From the IMG/VR virus record IMGVR_UViG_3300043772_000468, positions 1-31,214 of that record: a DNA stretch of 31,214 bases, one strand, 5' to 3'. A model generated the notes under the pieces. It searched no databases. It saw only the letters and a list, made by a program, of their open reading frames with translations, and was not told the DNA's origin. This DNA is from a virus. Shown piece by piece: positions 21,309 to 29,769 of this stretch (position 1 is the first letter of the stretch; each line of letters starts with the position of its first letter). Position numbers and translations under genes: made by a program.

Positions 21309-22690
21309 TATTGTCCCTCTTTACCAAGGTATTTAAATCCGCTAGTGCCTGTTGGCGCGGCGGGTGTTCCACCTAATTTTTTGGATGCTGGCAAATCACG
21401 GAATTGAGGAAATCGTTCAAAATCTTCTGATCTGGTTTTTTCATATCCGTCACGAATACGATCAATTGCACCTTTAGCTTGAGACTCCACTAAACCAATT
21501 TGATCTAACAAAGGGCCAACACCCTTAACTTCGTCCAAAACTGCCACTTGATCGGCCAGAATTTTCCATTCTTGATTGGCAATAGAGCCAATTGAGCCGG
21601 ACATCGCTGCGGTTGCTTTTCCAAGAGCAGTAACTTTACCGCGCAAATTCGCCAGTCTGGATTCTGCTTGAGCAGATGCGCCTTCAGGAAACGATGGAAG
21701 TTTTCCCAGGTATCCCGTTGCTCCTGCTAAACCAGGTGCGGTTTTAACTTTGTCAATTGATTCAAGCAAATCATCCATTTTGGACAAAGTATCTGTTGCC
21801 ACTTTGTAATCTTTAGCCACATCAGTACGCAATTTGTATATTTGCAAGTCTGTCATTGGTTTGCTTGCAGCAGGCCCACCGGGAATTGCTTCCAAATTCC
21901 CGTTTGCAGTCACTCTATAACCAGCAGGGGCTTTGGCAACACCCGTGCCATCACCAGCAACCCTTGTTGGCTTAGGAATTAAATCTGCGTAATTGCCACT
22001 TGCATTAAATTTTTGCATTGAAGCTGGCGTAAAGTCACCGGGATTGACATTTCCAATGTTCTTAACGGCTGTTGCAGGTGCTTGGGTAAAGGTTCCTGTT
22101 TGTGGGTTGTACACAGAGCTACCAGCAGTTACAGACATTGGCTTCATGCTCTCTAATATCTGAGCTACGCTTTGCATTGACCCCATACGCAGTTCGTTAA
22201 ACTTTCCAGTTTGTACTGCATTTTGCAAAGTTGCCATGCCTTTTTCTGGTGTTGCGCCTACGCTTTTCAGGTACGGCCCAAGCACGGGGTCAGCGTGTAT
22301 AGATTTATGCAACGCTAGATATGCCTCTGGCGTATCGGCCATACGGTAAGCATCGGGAAGAAGTGCCAACTTATCAGCAATCAATTTTGTATCTTTGATC
22401 TGCCCTTCAGTTCCTGCGGTCTTAGATTCTTGTCTCATCTTACCCATGGCAAACCCCTTCTCAGGGTTAATACGGGTAATGTCAGCCAAGTACGATGGAG
22501 AATTGGGGTCAAGACGACGCATGGCATTGGTTTCTTCCATGCCACGTTGATACTCCTGCATCTTCATTTGATTCAGTTGATTGGCTTGTTCACCTTGTTG
22601 CAACTGTTGCATTTGAGCATATTGGACAAACGGATTGACAGGCGCTTGAAACTGAGTGCCTTGGGCAATAAGGGCGTTTAAATCAGCCAT
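21308..22690 (-). CDS. Internal/ejection-type virion protein (460 aa)
   Basis: Starts MADLNALIAQGTQFQAPVNP followed by a glutamine/methionine-rich helix (YAQMQQLQQGEQANQLNQMK), features common in phage DNA-ejection and internal virion proteins. The rest is helical with Ala/Thr/Gly linkers. By position between a gp7-like and a gp16-like gene it matches P22 gp20. GGAGG nine bases before ATG 22690 is the best ribosome site in the late block, which fits a highly made virion protein. The stop overlaps the next start by one base (TAATG). Homology to gp20 is not visible by eye. Confidence 0.7.
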   Translation of the reverse strand: MADLNALIAQGTQFQAPVNPFVQYAQMQQLQQGEQANQLNQMKMQEYQRGMEETNAMRRLDPNSPSYLADITRINPEKGFAMGKMRQESKTAGTEGQIKDTKLIADKLALLPDAYRMADTPEAYLALHKSIHADPVLGPYLKSVGATPEKGMATLQNAVQTGKFNELRMGSMQSVAQILESMKPMSVTAGSSVYNPQTGTFTQAPATAVKNIGNVNPGDFTPASMQKFNASGNYADLIPKPTRVAGDGTGVAKAPAGYRVTANGNLEAIPGGPAASKPMTDLQIYKLRTDVAKDYKVATDTLSKMDDLLESIDKVKTAPGLAGATGYLGKLPSFPEGASAQAESRLANLRGKVTALGKATAAMSGSIGSIANQEWKILADQVAVLDEVKGVGPLLDQIGLVESQAKGAIDRIRDGYEKTRSEDFERFPQFRDLPASKKLGGTPAAPTGTSGFKYLGKEGQ

Positions 22691-22692
22691 GA

Positions 22693-23760
22693 TTAATAAC
22701 CTCCACCAGGTTGCATAGGTACTGTCGTATCAAAATTAGAAGGCATATAGCCATACGACGGTTGCCGAGAAGCCAAATACTCGTTAAAGTTTTGTTGATT
22801 CTGATATGCGCTTGCGCCTGTATTCAACGCATTACTAATTGTCTTGCCAAACCCTAACTGACCAGCCGCAGTTGCTTGACCAGCACTTGTGATGCCGCCT
22901 GCCATTGCTTGACCAGCACCCGTCATTAAATTAGCACCAGACGAACCGTATGCGCCAGCAGCAGCGCCTTGGTTGCTTGCAGCGTTCTGACCTGATGCCA
23001 TCAAGTTACCAAGTGGCTGAAGCATATTGGTGCGATTGGTTTGAAAACGGTTAAAAGCATTCCCATACTCTTGACCTTGCGTAGCGCGGCCTGCCTGAAA
23101 ACGATTGAAGGCGTTTTGATATTCTTGTGATGCAGAGTCGCCAGCATAATTAATTGCGCCCTTCATGGTAGCGCCCGAAACTGCACCGCCTCTTGCTCTA
23201 GCATTGCTTTGCAACGTTTTCAGACCTTCGGACAGTCTAAAAGCGTAGCCTGGGTCGGCTTGGTAGTCAGCCGCCGTAAAGTTTTTCATCAATGAGTTGG
23301 GGTCAAATCCAGCCATTGAGAATTCTTTATTTGCCAAGCCGTAATCTGGAGAAGTCATATCTCCACCAACAAAGGGAGTGTTAGAAGCACCAGCTAATTC
23401 ACTTAATGATTTCCCCCCTCGCAGAAGCATATCTGGAGTCATACTACCCAAAAACCCACCGATTGGTATCTTTCCAGCTTTGTCAGCGTCTAACCTTGCT
23501 TGAGCTTGAGGATCGCCCCCAAGACCCAGTAATGTCATTAGGCGATTCTGAGCAGTCAGACCAGCAGCACGATACGGTTCTTGCAAAGCCTTTTGCTCAT
23601 CATACATTTGCCTTTGTAAAGCAAGGGCTTCTTTGTTTGACTGTGCTTGTACATCAGCAGAACGATTGGCGGCATCTGCTTGTGTCGATGCAGCGGATCG
23701 TTGACCCGAAGATGAAATTAAACCGCCTACAACTGCGGCCCCTGCAACCCAAAAAGTCAT
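22693..23760 (-). CDS. DNA transfer/ejection protein, P22 gp7-type (355 aa)
   Basis: The N-terminus has a short glycine-zipper helix (WVAGAAVVGGLISSSGQRSA) followed by AASTQADAANRSADVQAQSN and ALALQRQMYDEQKALQEPYR, a pattern I recognise from podovirus DNA transfer proteins. The middle has YAFRLSEGLKTLQSNARARG and repeated AFNRFQ segments; the C-terminal half is Gly/Ala/Gln-rich low complexity. Such proteins are packaged in the virion and enter the cell envelope with the DNA. ATG 23760 overlaps the cupin stop (ATGA), with GGAG upstream. First of three consecutive ejection-like genes. Confidence 0.82.
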   Translation of the reverse strand: MTFWVAGAAVVGGLISSSGQRSAASTQADAANRSADVQAQSNKEALALQRQMYDEQKALQEPYRAAGLTAQNRLMTLLGLGGDPQAQARLDADKAGKIPIGGFLGSMTPDMLLRGGKSLSELAGASNTPFVGGDMTSPDYGLANKEFSMAGFDPNSLMKNFTAADYQADPGYAFRLSEGLKTLQSNARARGGAVSGATMKGAINYAGDSASQEYQNAFNRFQAGRATQGQEYGNAFNRFQTNRTNMLQPLGNLMASGQNAASNQGAAAGAYGSSGANLMTGAGQAMAGGITSAGQATAAGQLGFGKTISNALNTGASAYQNQQNFNEYLASRQPSYGYMPSNFDTTVPMQPGGGY

Positions 23761-24221
23761 GGCGATACTCCTATTGATTCATGTTTGATTTGATTGCCTA
23801 ATCCATACATTGAATTAGGCTCATCTTCAACCAATTCAGACTCAGCATCTTCAATATTGGTTGATTCTACTCTGTGGAACGTCATGCACAACGCATCTGT
23901 TTCTGCATAGACCGCACGTTTTGTCCCCGGCTTACTGCATAACATTTGTGGGCCAGTAATACGTTGCACCCCGTCATCCGTGGTAATTGCGACTGTTCCC
24001 GACACAATAAGATAAAAATGTTCTTGTTTGTGTACTTTACCCACAACCAGCACACCAGCATCACGGAATACTTCCCTGCAATACATCCCACCATGAAACG
24101 TATGCTTAGTGATTGGCTCATACTGAACCATTTTAGAGACTTCTGCTTGCAGCGCCAGTACCCGTGAACGCATATCCACAGGTGCAGCTACTGTAAATTC
24201 AGGCCCATAAGTTACTTGCAT
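23757..24221 (-). CDS. Cupin-fold protein in virion gene cluster (154 aa)
   Basis: ATG 24221 (MQVTYGPEFTVAAPVDMRSR) is preferred to an upstream in-frame start inside the fibre-like gene. The centre has cupin features: KHTFHGGMYCREV, then motif-1-like VHKQEHFYLIVSG with H64, E67 and H68, and motif-2-like PGTKRAVYAETDALCMTFH. Single-domain cupins of this sort recur in late regions of phages. Metal binding by the histidines is plausible; whether it is an enzyme, a sugar-binding protein or purely structural is unknown. The tail is acidic (EDAESELVEDEP). Between a fibre-like gene and the ejection genes, so virion-linked by position. Confidence 0.8.
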   Translation of the reverse strand: MQVTYGPEFTVAAPVDMRSRVLALQAEVSKMVQYEPITKHTFHGGMYCREVFRDAGVLVVGKVHKQEHFYLIVSGTVAITTDDGVQRITGPQMLCSKPGTKRAVYAETDALCMTFHRVESTNIEDAESELVEDEPNSMYGLGNQIKHESIGVSP

Positions 24222-24222
24222 A

Positions 24223-25008
24223 TCAACCCACAATCCAAGCTGCACCGTTATCAAACACCGGGATAACCACCGCACCACCACCCACGACTACCGCACCAAA
24301 CGCCGGGGCCAAAGCATTAGTCACGTAAGACCTACGCCCTGCCGTGCCTGCCGCTGGTAATCCGGCAACCAAATAACCTGCGCCAGTGCCTGTGCCGCCA
24401 TTGGCTACGGGCAAAATGCCTGTTACGTTGGTGGCGAGGTCAACAAACGTGGTTGAGGTGGTTCCAGTGCCACCGTTGGAAATAGGTAACGTCCCACTGA
24501 CTTGCGTAGTCAAACTCACGCCGCTGAGAGTACCGCCAAGCGTTAGATTTCCAGCCGTGGTTACTGTACCAGTTAGCGTAATGCCGTTGACCGTACCCGT
24601 ACCGCCCACGCTAGTGACCGTACCGTCAAATTGGTCATTGGAAGTAATGGTGAAGCTAGGGTAAGTACCAGTAACGACTGTTGTTCCCGCACCTGTCAGC
24701 ACGACGGTTAAGTCAGGCAAAGTGTTGGTGACTAGAATCGTACCCGCGCCATTGGTCACTGAAATGCCAGTACCAGCACCCAAAGTGTTGAGCGAATAGC
24801 CCGTACCGTTGCCAATCAGTAACTTACCGTTGGTCGGAATAGTGCTCAAGCCAGTGCCGCCATTGACGACAGTAACAATGCCAGTCCCTGTGCCTGCAAT
24901 TGAATAGATATTGTTGAACCACATAAACCACTCACGCGAAACCGTGTTGGTCTGCAAGTCCACTAAAGGAACTCGCGGGGCTGGTATCTGTGTAATGTTG
25001 GTAGCCAT
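24223..25008 (-). CDS. Tail fibre/needle-like protein with GGTGT repeats (261 aa)
   Basis: The N-terminus ITQIPAPRVPLVDLQTNTVS followed by REWFMWFNNIY is typical of short phage virion-anchored fibre proteins. The middle repeats VVNGGTGLST, ISNGGTGTTST, VANGGTGTGAG, a low-complexity beta-repeat seen in many phage fibres. The end (FGAVVVGGGAVVIPVFDNGA then AWIVG) matches a common C-terminal cap. It may be the tail needle or a receptor-contacting fibre. The stop is two bases before the cupin start; the start overlaps the upstream stop (TAATG). Confidence 0.8.
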   Translation of the reverse strand: MATNITQIPAPRVPLVDLQTNTVSREWFMWFNNIYSIAGTGTGIVTVVNGGTGLSTIPTNGKLLIGNGTGYSLNTLGAGTGISVTNGAGTILVTNTLPDLTVVLTGAGTTVVTGTYPSFTITSNDQFDGTVTSVGGTGTVNGITLTGTVTTAGNLTLGGTLSGVSLTTQVSGTLPISNGGTGTTSTTFVDLATNVTGILPVANGGTGTGAGYLVAGLPAAGTAGRRSYVTNALAPAFGAVVVGGGAVVIPVFDNGAAWIVG

Positions 25009-26675
25009 TAGCTTGCAGTCGGTGAGATAAGCAACTCAGCGCCCATAATGGCGATCTTCACCGGGTCTGTGCCTGACACCTCATACACCCGGTCACGTAA
25101 TTTCTGCGTCATGCCAAGCCTACGCCAAATGGTACGGTAGCCAAACTGACCAATAGCGCCCATCTGCCGCCAATGTTCGTTTGAGAACGTGTGACCACCA
25201 TCATCAGACCAGCGCAGCATTACTTCAGGCAAATAGCCTGGTGCGGCTGGATAGGCCGTAGTCACTATTTCATACCCGTTTGTGTCTAGCTCAGGCACAT
25301 CAAATTGACCCAATGGCTCAAACCCATCGCCTGCTTCAGTTGTTAAGGTATCGCCTGATTGCGTAGTCAAAAACCGTTGCAAATATTCTGCAATAAGATT
25401 GAGTCCAGACTCAGTATCAATATTTTCACTGTCATAAGCAGGATACAAATTCAACCCTACACCTGTTTCAGCGTCAAGCTGCAAACTGTGCTGCGCGGTG
25501 CGCTTGAGATTGTTTTGACCCATTGGCAGCGCCCTCCAAGAGCGCAACCACTTCTGAATGCCGCCATTGTCAGCGTAAACGTCCAGATTCAAACGGTAGA
25601 GATTGCCGTTTGCAAAGTCGCCAACAAGGGTGTTACCGCCAAAGTTGCACTGACAATTGCTACGATGCCGGGTGAACTCGCCATCCACAAAGCCAGCACG
25701 TTCATGCCATGCTTGGGTGGACACATCGTAGACCCAAGTTGCATTTGCGCTTGGGAAGGTCAGCACATAGAAAGCATGGCCTTCTTGCTGATAAGTGTAG
25801 GCCAGCGCGTCTGACAAATTGCCATACTGAGCAATGGCATATTCAATGGCATGAGTAGAAACCCTAACACCAGCGTAGCCGTTTGCTTTATAAACAATAC
25901 CCTGACCCCGAGCGTCTGTGCCTAGCCAGAACAGCGTGTTGTCCAGCTTGGCTACGCTGAATGCAGCTACGCATCCAATCTCGTTAAAAGCGCCTTGAAT
26001 GGGGCTTAACGGGAAGGCAGAGCCGCCAACGTCATACCAAACCTCAGTCGAGTCTGTACCGAACACCCACATTTGCCTATGGTCAACATTAATAGCGACT
26101 ACGCCATCTGGTGAACCATCCACACTCGCAAAGGTCAATGGATCAAAGACCAAAGGATAAATAAAATCCCCGGTAATAGCATCTTGGCTAACCACAGACC
26201 ATACCCGTTGACTATTGGGTTCGTTGAACACAAACAGCGTGTCAATATACGCAACCGTGACTGCACCGGGAAAGTTAACGTCTGTAATCTGGTTGAACTC
26301 ATTGGTCGGTTCGTACCAGGTATAGCTTGGCCCATTACAAGCGAAGAACAATACGCCACCGTTGTCAGCAATGGACACCGGGCCTGTACCAGACACATCA
26401 CCAATCTTGACAGGGGTTCCCGTCATGCTGGTCAATTTATACACTTCTATACCCGAAACCACGTAGAAATCGCTTCCGCTGGTCTGGTGTGCCCACAATG
26501 CACGAATCGGGCCAGTGCCAACCGTTTGCAAAAACTCCAGACCAGGTGCGCGGTTTAAGAACCCTGCTGTCTTGCCGCCTTCTAGAATGGCTTCTGGAAA
26601 GAGGTTGACGCACCTGTTATCCGCAGCGTTGATGCTACGGGCAACATACGAAGCACCAAGGATAGGCGTTTGCAT
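25008..26675 (-). CDS. Packaged DNA stabilisation/tail hub protein, P22 gp10-like
   Basis: A 555-residue protein matching the phage stabilisation family (PF11134): the typical start SYVARSINAADNRCVNLFPE and GFLNRAPGLEFLQTVGTGPI, then beta-propeller-like repeats such as DFYVVSGIEVYKL, RQMWVFGTDSTEVWYD and LDNTLFWLGTDARGQGIVY. In P22, gp10 forms the hexameric hub below gp4, closing the portal after packaging and carrying the needle. Start ATG 26675 has TAGG upstream, just past the stop of the preceding fibre-like gene. Confidence 0.93.
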   Translation of the reverse strand: MQTPILGASYVARSINAADNRCVNLFPEAILEGGKTAGFLNRAPGLEFLQTVGTGPIRALWAHQTSGSDFYVVSGIEVYKLTSMTGTPVKIGDVSGTGPVSIADNGGVLFFACNGPSYTWYEPTNEFNQITDVNFPGAVTVAYIDTLFVFNEPNSQRVWSVVSQDAITGDFIYPLVFDPLTFASVDGSPDGVVAINVDHRQMWVFGTDSTEVWYDVGGSAFPLSPIQGAFNEIGCVAAFSVAKLDNTLFWLGTDARGQGIVYKANGYAGVRVSTHAIEYAIAQYGNLSDALAYTYQQEGHAFYVLTFPSANATWVYDVSTQAWHERAGFVDGEFTRHRSNCQCNFGGNTLVGDFANGNLYRLNLDVYADNGGIQKWLRSWRALPMGQNNLKRTAQHSLQLDAETGVGLNLYPAYDSENIDTESGLNLIAEYLQRFLTTQSGDTLTTEAGDGFEPLGQFDVPELDTNGYEIVTTAYPAAPGYLPEVMLRWSDDGGHTFSNEHWRQMGAIGQFGYRTIWRRLGMTQKLRDRVYEVSGTDPVKIAIMGAELLISPTAS

Positions 26676-26687
26676 ATTAAACCTAGA

Positions 26688-27569
26688 TTAAACGTAGCTT
26701 GGATACCACTTGGTAGTCGTCGTATCGTAAGTCATGGTCAATGCCCGATTTACCACTGCCGTGCCAGCGACAGCAATGTTTCCAGCCGTTGTCCAAGTAA
26801 ACGCGCCAGTGGGCAATAATGTGATTGTGCCGCCGCCTAATGAAATGGGCGTAGCGGCAGTTACAGTGTCAATAGCTGCTGTGCCTGAAATAAACACAAT
26901 GGGCGTGGTTGGCGCAATGGTTGCTGCACTGGCAATGGTGGGGGCAGCAGCAGTAACCGCACTAAAGCTACTTAAGCGAATGCTTGTGCCTGTCGCTGCA
27001 CCAAGGACGGGTGTTACCAGTGTGGGCGTGTTTGCAAATACCGCAGCACCAGTGCCTGTTTCATCTGTTAATGCAGCAAGCAAGTTTGCAGATGTAAAAG
27101 AACCAAGTGATGCTGCATTGCCTACAGAGGTTACCATGCCTGTTAAGTTGGCATTGGTGGTTACATCACTGGCAGTAAAGCTGGTTGCTGTGCCTGTGAT
27201 GTTTGTACCAACTAATGCTGAAGGTGTTCCCAATGCTGGCGTTACAAGCGTTGGAGAAGTTGCAAAGACCGCAGAGCCAGTGCCTGTTTCATCGGTCAAG
27301 GCTGTACGCAAATTAGCACTGCTAGGTGTTGCCAAGAAAGTAGCTATACCCGTACCAAGACCACTGATACCTGTACCAACAGGCAAACCTGTGCAGTTGG
27401 TCAACACGCCACTTGCGGGTGTACCCAATGCAGGGGTGACTAAGGTTGAATTAGTAAACAACAGGGCATTGGTTACTTGCTTTGTTGTGCCACCTTGCAC
27501 AATAGGCAAAACATCGGTTGTAGCAGCAGCCGTTGCAACGGGTAAGCTAGAGATTGCGATAGTAGCCAT
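26688..27569 (-). CDS. Fibre-like low-complexity virion protein (293 aa)
   Basis: ATG 27569 (MATIAISSLPVATAAATTDV) has AGGAAA eight bases upstream; a start further up would lie inside the neighbour. After ISSLPVA...DVLPIVQGGTTKQ, a common N-terminal element of phage tail proteins, come repeats: TLVTPALGTPASGVLTN, AVFATSPTLVTPALGTPSAL, AVFANTPTLVTPVLGA and LTDETGTGSAVFA/LTDETGTGAAVFA. The C-terminus (RALTMTYDTTTTKWYPSYV) is typical of fibre caps. A structural fibre or spacer role between gp4-like and gp10-like genes is inferred; the receptor-binding part cannot be identified. Confidence 0.78.
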   Translation of the reverse strand: MATIAISSLPVATAAATTDVLPIVQGGTTKQVTNALLFTNSTLVTPALGTPASGVLTNCTGLPVGTGISGLGTGIATFLATPSSANLRTALTDETGTGSAVFATSPTLVTPALGTPSALVGTNITGTATSFTASDVTTNANLTGMVTSVGNAASLGSFTSANLLAALTDETGTGAAVFANTPTLVTPVLGAATGTSIRLSSFSAVTAAAPTIASAATIAPTTPIVFISGTAAIDTVTAATPISLGGGTITLLPTGAFTWTTAGNIAVAGTAVVNRALTMTYDTTTTKWYPSYV

Positions 27570-27570
27570 T

Positions 27571-28287
27571 TTAGTAATTTCCTGCAAAAATGTTAAACCG
27601 TTGACGGTTGGCAACCAAACTGTAAGGCATCGACATGATGTCGTCAGGGTTGTTAATGCGCTTCAAGTCACGCTTAGAAGTCATGGCAATACGTTGCACT
27701 TGTGGGCTTGGCTCAACGCCAAACTCAGGAGCGAACTCCATTGCCAAGTTGTAAGTAAATGCCCTCATGTACCCCGGTGGAAAGTACAAATTGGTCGATA
27801 AGGTTGCAGGCTGGTCAAGTACCTCGACCGATACAAAGTGCCATTCCAACGCCCTTGTGGGCTTGGGATATATGTACATCCTAATGTCTGGAAACTCCAT
27901 GTTTGTCCACATAACTTGTGGATAAGTAGAAGTTACCGTCTTGACCGCGATGCCGTTGTACTGTTGCTGATTAATGAACTTTATGCCGTAGCTTACGTTT
28001 GTGCCGGGGTCACGAAAGTAGGTTGCTTCGTCCAGCAGCACAGGACGTATACCAATAAAGTCACCAGTTGGGCCAAGCGTCCGACTAATTTCACCAACAG
28101 GCCAGGTAAAAATTTGATCGATGGTGGAGTACGCCATCAAACGCTCAATTGACCAACTGTCAATCATCTGATTGAGAGCAATCAAAGCATCTTGAGAAGT
28201 AGCGGCAGACGGTGTTTCACCTTCAGCCAAGATTCCGAGCAAACGAAGCGCCCGATTAATTTGGTCGCCAGCCGTGTAGGTTGTCAT
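27571..28287 (-). CDS. Neck/tail accessory protein, P22 gp4-like
   Basis: The 238-residue protein begins YTAGDQINRALRLLGILAEG followed by ETPSAATSQDALIALNQMID and SWSIERLMAYSTI, the signature of P22 gp4-type head-completion proteins (PF11650). In P22 gp4 binds below the portal, may cut peptidoglycan, and starts tail assembly. I see no clear separate hydrolase motif. GAGGAAA precedes ATG 28287. Downstream fibre-like gene and gp10-like gene complete the neck block. Confidence 0.93.
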   Translation of the reverse strand: MTTYTAGDQINRALRLLGILAEGETPSAATSQDALIALNQMIDSWSIERLMAYSTIDQIFTWPVGEISRTLGPTGDFIGIRPVLLDEATYFRDPGTNVSYGIKFINQQQYNGIAVKTVTSTYPQVMWTNMEFPDIRMYIYPKPTRALEWHFVSVEVLDQPATLSTNLYFPPGYMRAFTYNLAMEFAPEFGVEPSPQVQRIAMTSKRDLKRINNPDDIMSMPYSLVANRQRFNIFAGNY

Positions 28288-28288
28288 A

Positions 28289-28483
28289 TCAGATTTCCTC
28301 GGTTACAGCCTTGCGCGTGTATTTGCGTTTGATGCTCAACGCATTCGTCTCAAATTCAGAGGCTAGGTCAGGCATATCGGGATTGTACCGCGTCCAGCCA
28401 TTACCTTCATCATATACGGCTTCAAGTTCCATAGTGGCAACTTTATTGCCGTGAACTGGATGTTTCAGGTAAATCGTTGACAT
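28289..28483 (-). CDS. Conserved small phage protein (64 aa)
   Basis: ATG 28483 (MSTIYLKHPVHGNKVATMEL) is chosen over the adjacent TTG. Contains VYDEGNGWTRYNP, a pattern that recurs in small proteins near the coat or neck genes of phages (short YLKHP..G.KVA..E.EA..D...GW.RY.P), and a basic end (IKRKYTRKAVTEEI). It overlaps the previous gene by 41 bases. Likely virion-assembly-related by position; function not known. Confidence 0.8.
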   Translation of the reverse strand: MSTIYLKHPVHGNKVATMELEAVYDEGNGWTRYNPDMPDLASEFETNALSIKRKYTRKAVTEEI

Positions 28484-28628
28484 CAATACTTTCTTGCTGT
28501 TTCAATTGTTCAAGCCAATAACCGCAATCTTGCAACGCACCGAGCGTTGCGTCCAAATCTGAACGCAAACGTTCGGCTTGTTTTTGCAGCCCTTGAACCC
28601 GTTCCATTATTACGTCACGGGTTATCAT
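28443..28628 (-). CDS. Coiled-coil small protein (61 aa)
   Basis: MITRDVIMERVQGLQKQAER then LRSDLDATLGALQDCGYWLE and QLKQQESIDV, a heptad-type helix of about 45 residues. Small coiled-coil proteins of this form are common in phage genomes between the coat and neck genes; function unknown. It overlaps the next gene by 41 bases, which is unusually long in this block. Starts two bases after the upstream stop. Confidence 0.75.
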   Translation of the reverse strand: MITRDVIMERVQGLQKQAERLRSDLDATLGALQDCGYWLEQLKQQESIDVNDLPETSSSRQ

Positions 28629-28630
28629 TT

Positions 28631-29266
28631 TTAGGCAGCAATAACGGCAGTAGAGTACAACGGCAAATAACGAATGCCATCAGGTGTAACCACTTTGATT
28701 ACAGATGTTGGACGCGCTGTTGATCCAGACGTTGTGTCTTGTAGGAACTTACCCGAACCCTTAGTCACACCAGCCAAATTAAACAAAGTACCGCTTGTGT
28801 CGAACGTTGCCTTGTCAGCGCCATAAGAACTCAAGTAGAAGAACGATGTGTTTGTACCTGTCACAGCGCCCGTAGGCAGACCGATTTCAGCTTCAATTGC
28901 AGCGTAGGTTCCTTGTGTGCAACCAGCAGACAAGACCACTTCGCCAACAGTACCTGAAGCCAAGCCAGTTACCCGTCCACTTGCGCCAAACGCCAAGTAG
29001 CCATACAGACCGTTTGCGTAAGCGCCTAATGCAACATTTGCTTCCAAGTCTGATTTGCTTGCCCAACCAACACCACCAGCACCTGTCATGGTAAGTGTGG
29101 TTGTAGATGCAGCAGCATCGCTACTTCCGGTGGTGGCATTTGTCACCGCAATGTTAGACACCGCAGTAGATGATACCGTACCAGTAATAGTTGAGTTGTT
29201 GATGACAGCGCCGTCCAAGTACGGGTCTTCGTATGCAACACCAACAGGTTTTGTATTTGTAGCCAT
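28631..29266 (-). CDS. Hypothetical virion protein with KPVGVAY N-terminus (211 aa)
   Basis: MATNTKPVGVAYEDPYLDGA followed by VINNSTITGTVSSTAVSNIA, rich in Thr/Ser/Val/Gly with beta character. The N-terminus matches that of the 144-residue protein at 1609-2043. The middle (LGAYANGLYGYLAFGASGRV) and C-terminal VIKVVTPDGIRYLPLYSTA occur in phage decoration-type or head proteins as I remember them. Place: two genes after coat. It is preceded by AAAGGAAACAACT and by a terminator-like hairpin, so its expression relative to coat may be lower. Confidence 0.72.
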   Translation of the reverse strand: MATNTKPVGVAYEDPYLDGAVINNSTITGTVSSTAVSNIAVTNATTGSSDAAASTTTLTMTGAGGVGWASKSDLEANVALGAYANGLYGYLAFGASGRVTGLASGTVGEVVLSAGCTQGTYAAIEAEIGLPTGAVTGTNTSFFYLSSYGADKATFDTSGTLFNLAGVTKGSGKFLQDTTSGSTARPTSVIKVVTPDGIRYLPLYSTAVIAA

Positions 29267-29273
29267 AGTTGTT

Positions 29274-29301
29274 TCCTTTAAAAACAGGGGCCGAAGCCCC
29301 C
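29274..29301 (-). terminator. UUCG-loop hairpin with T-rich tail after decoration-like gene
   Basis: On the minus strand, GGGGC-TTCG-GCCCC (29300-29287) follows the stop of the 29309-29716 gene by eight bases and is followed by TGTTTTT. The UUCG tetraloop closed by C-G is exceptionally stable. This fits a partial intrinsic terminator or 3' stabiliser within the late operon. The preceding TAAATTGAATG is the same as after the coat gene. Confidence 0.65.
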
Positions 29302-29308
29302 ATTCAAT

Positions 29309-29716
29309 TTACTTCAGGAAGGCAGAGTAAGCAGCGTCACCAGTCTTTACGAAACGGTACGTGTGAGCGCCGAAACGTGCGATAGTGACAGAGCCAAACA
29401 CCGTGATACCAGTACCTGTAGTCACAGGCACGGTAGACGATGCGCCAGCATTGCCGTTGTTGCAAATAGTCAATTCAAAAGATGAACCAACTTTTGCACT
29501 TGGGATACCAGCATCAAGCAACGCTGCGGTAGGCAGAGTTACAGTCAATGTAGCGTCCGTTGCTTTTGTACAAACAACCAAACCAACTGCCACTTGAGCA
29601 GCAGTCAACGTAGTGTCTGCGGTCAAAGTGGTAGGGATAGTTTGAACGCCAAGTTGGGCTTCAAGCAGATTGCCGTCACCGAGTTGGTAACCACCAGCGC
29701 CATTAGGGAGTGCCAT
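29309..29716 (-). CDS. Probable decoration/head-associated protein (135 aa)
   Basis: ATG 29716 (MALPNGAGGYQLGDGNLLEA) has AAGGAAA about eight bases upstream; the longer frame would start inside the coat 3' region. The rest (TIPTTLTADTTLTAAQVAVG, SFELTICNNGNAGASSTVPV, ARFGAHTYRFVKTGDAAYSA) is all-beta in character and similar in style to capsid decoration or cement proteins encoded after coat genes. No family definitely recognised. Hairpins flank it on both sides (29749-29762 and 29287-29300), suggesting its transcript level is set separately from coat. Confidence 0.72.
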   Translation of the reverse strand: MALPNGAGGYQLGDGNLLEAQLGVQTIPTTLTADTTLTAAQVAVGLVVCTKATDATLTVTLPTAALLDAGIPSAKVGSSFELTICNNGNAGASSTVPVTTGTGITVFGSVTIARFGAHTYRFVKTGDAAYSAFLK

Positions 29717-29748
29717 GATAATTTCCTTTAAATATGTTACGAAATGAA

Positions 29749-29762
29749 GCCCCCGAAGGGGC
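29749..29762 (-). other. UUCG-loop hairpin after coat gene
   Basis: On the minus strand, GCCCC-TTCG-GGGGC begins eight bases after the coat stop codon, in the context TAAATTGAATG. It is not followed by a clear T run (TTCATTTCG), so mRNA stabilisation or partial attenuation is more likely than full termination. It is the stem-inverted counterpart of the hairpin at 29287-29300. Confidence 0.65.
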
Positions 29763-29769
29763 ATTCAAT

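Noticed and set aside
26734-27801. Plus-strand open frame of 355 codons opposite the fibre-like gene
   Set aside because: It mirrors a low-complexity Thr/Ala/Val-rich gene, crosses into the gp4-like gene, and encodes a repetitive valine/alanine-rich sequence with no domain. The minus-strand genes have ribosome sites and recognisable neighbours.
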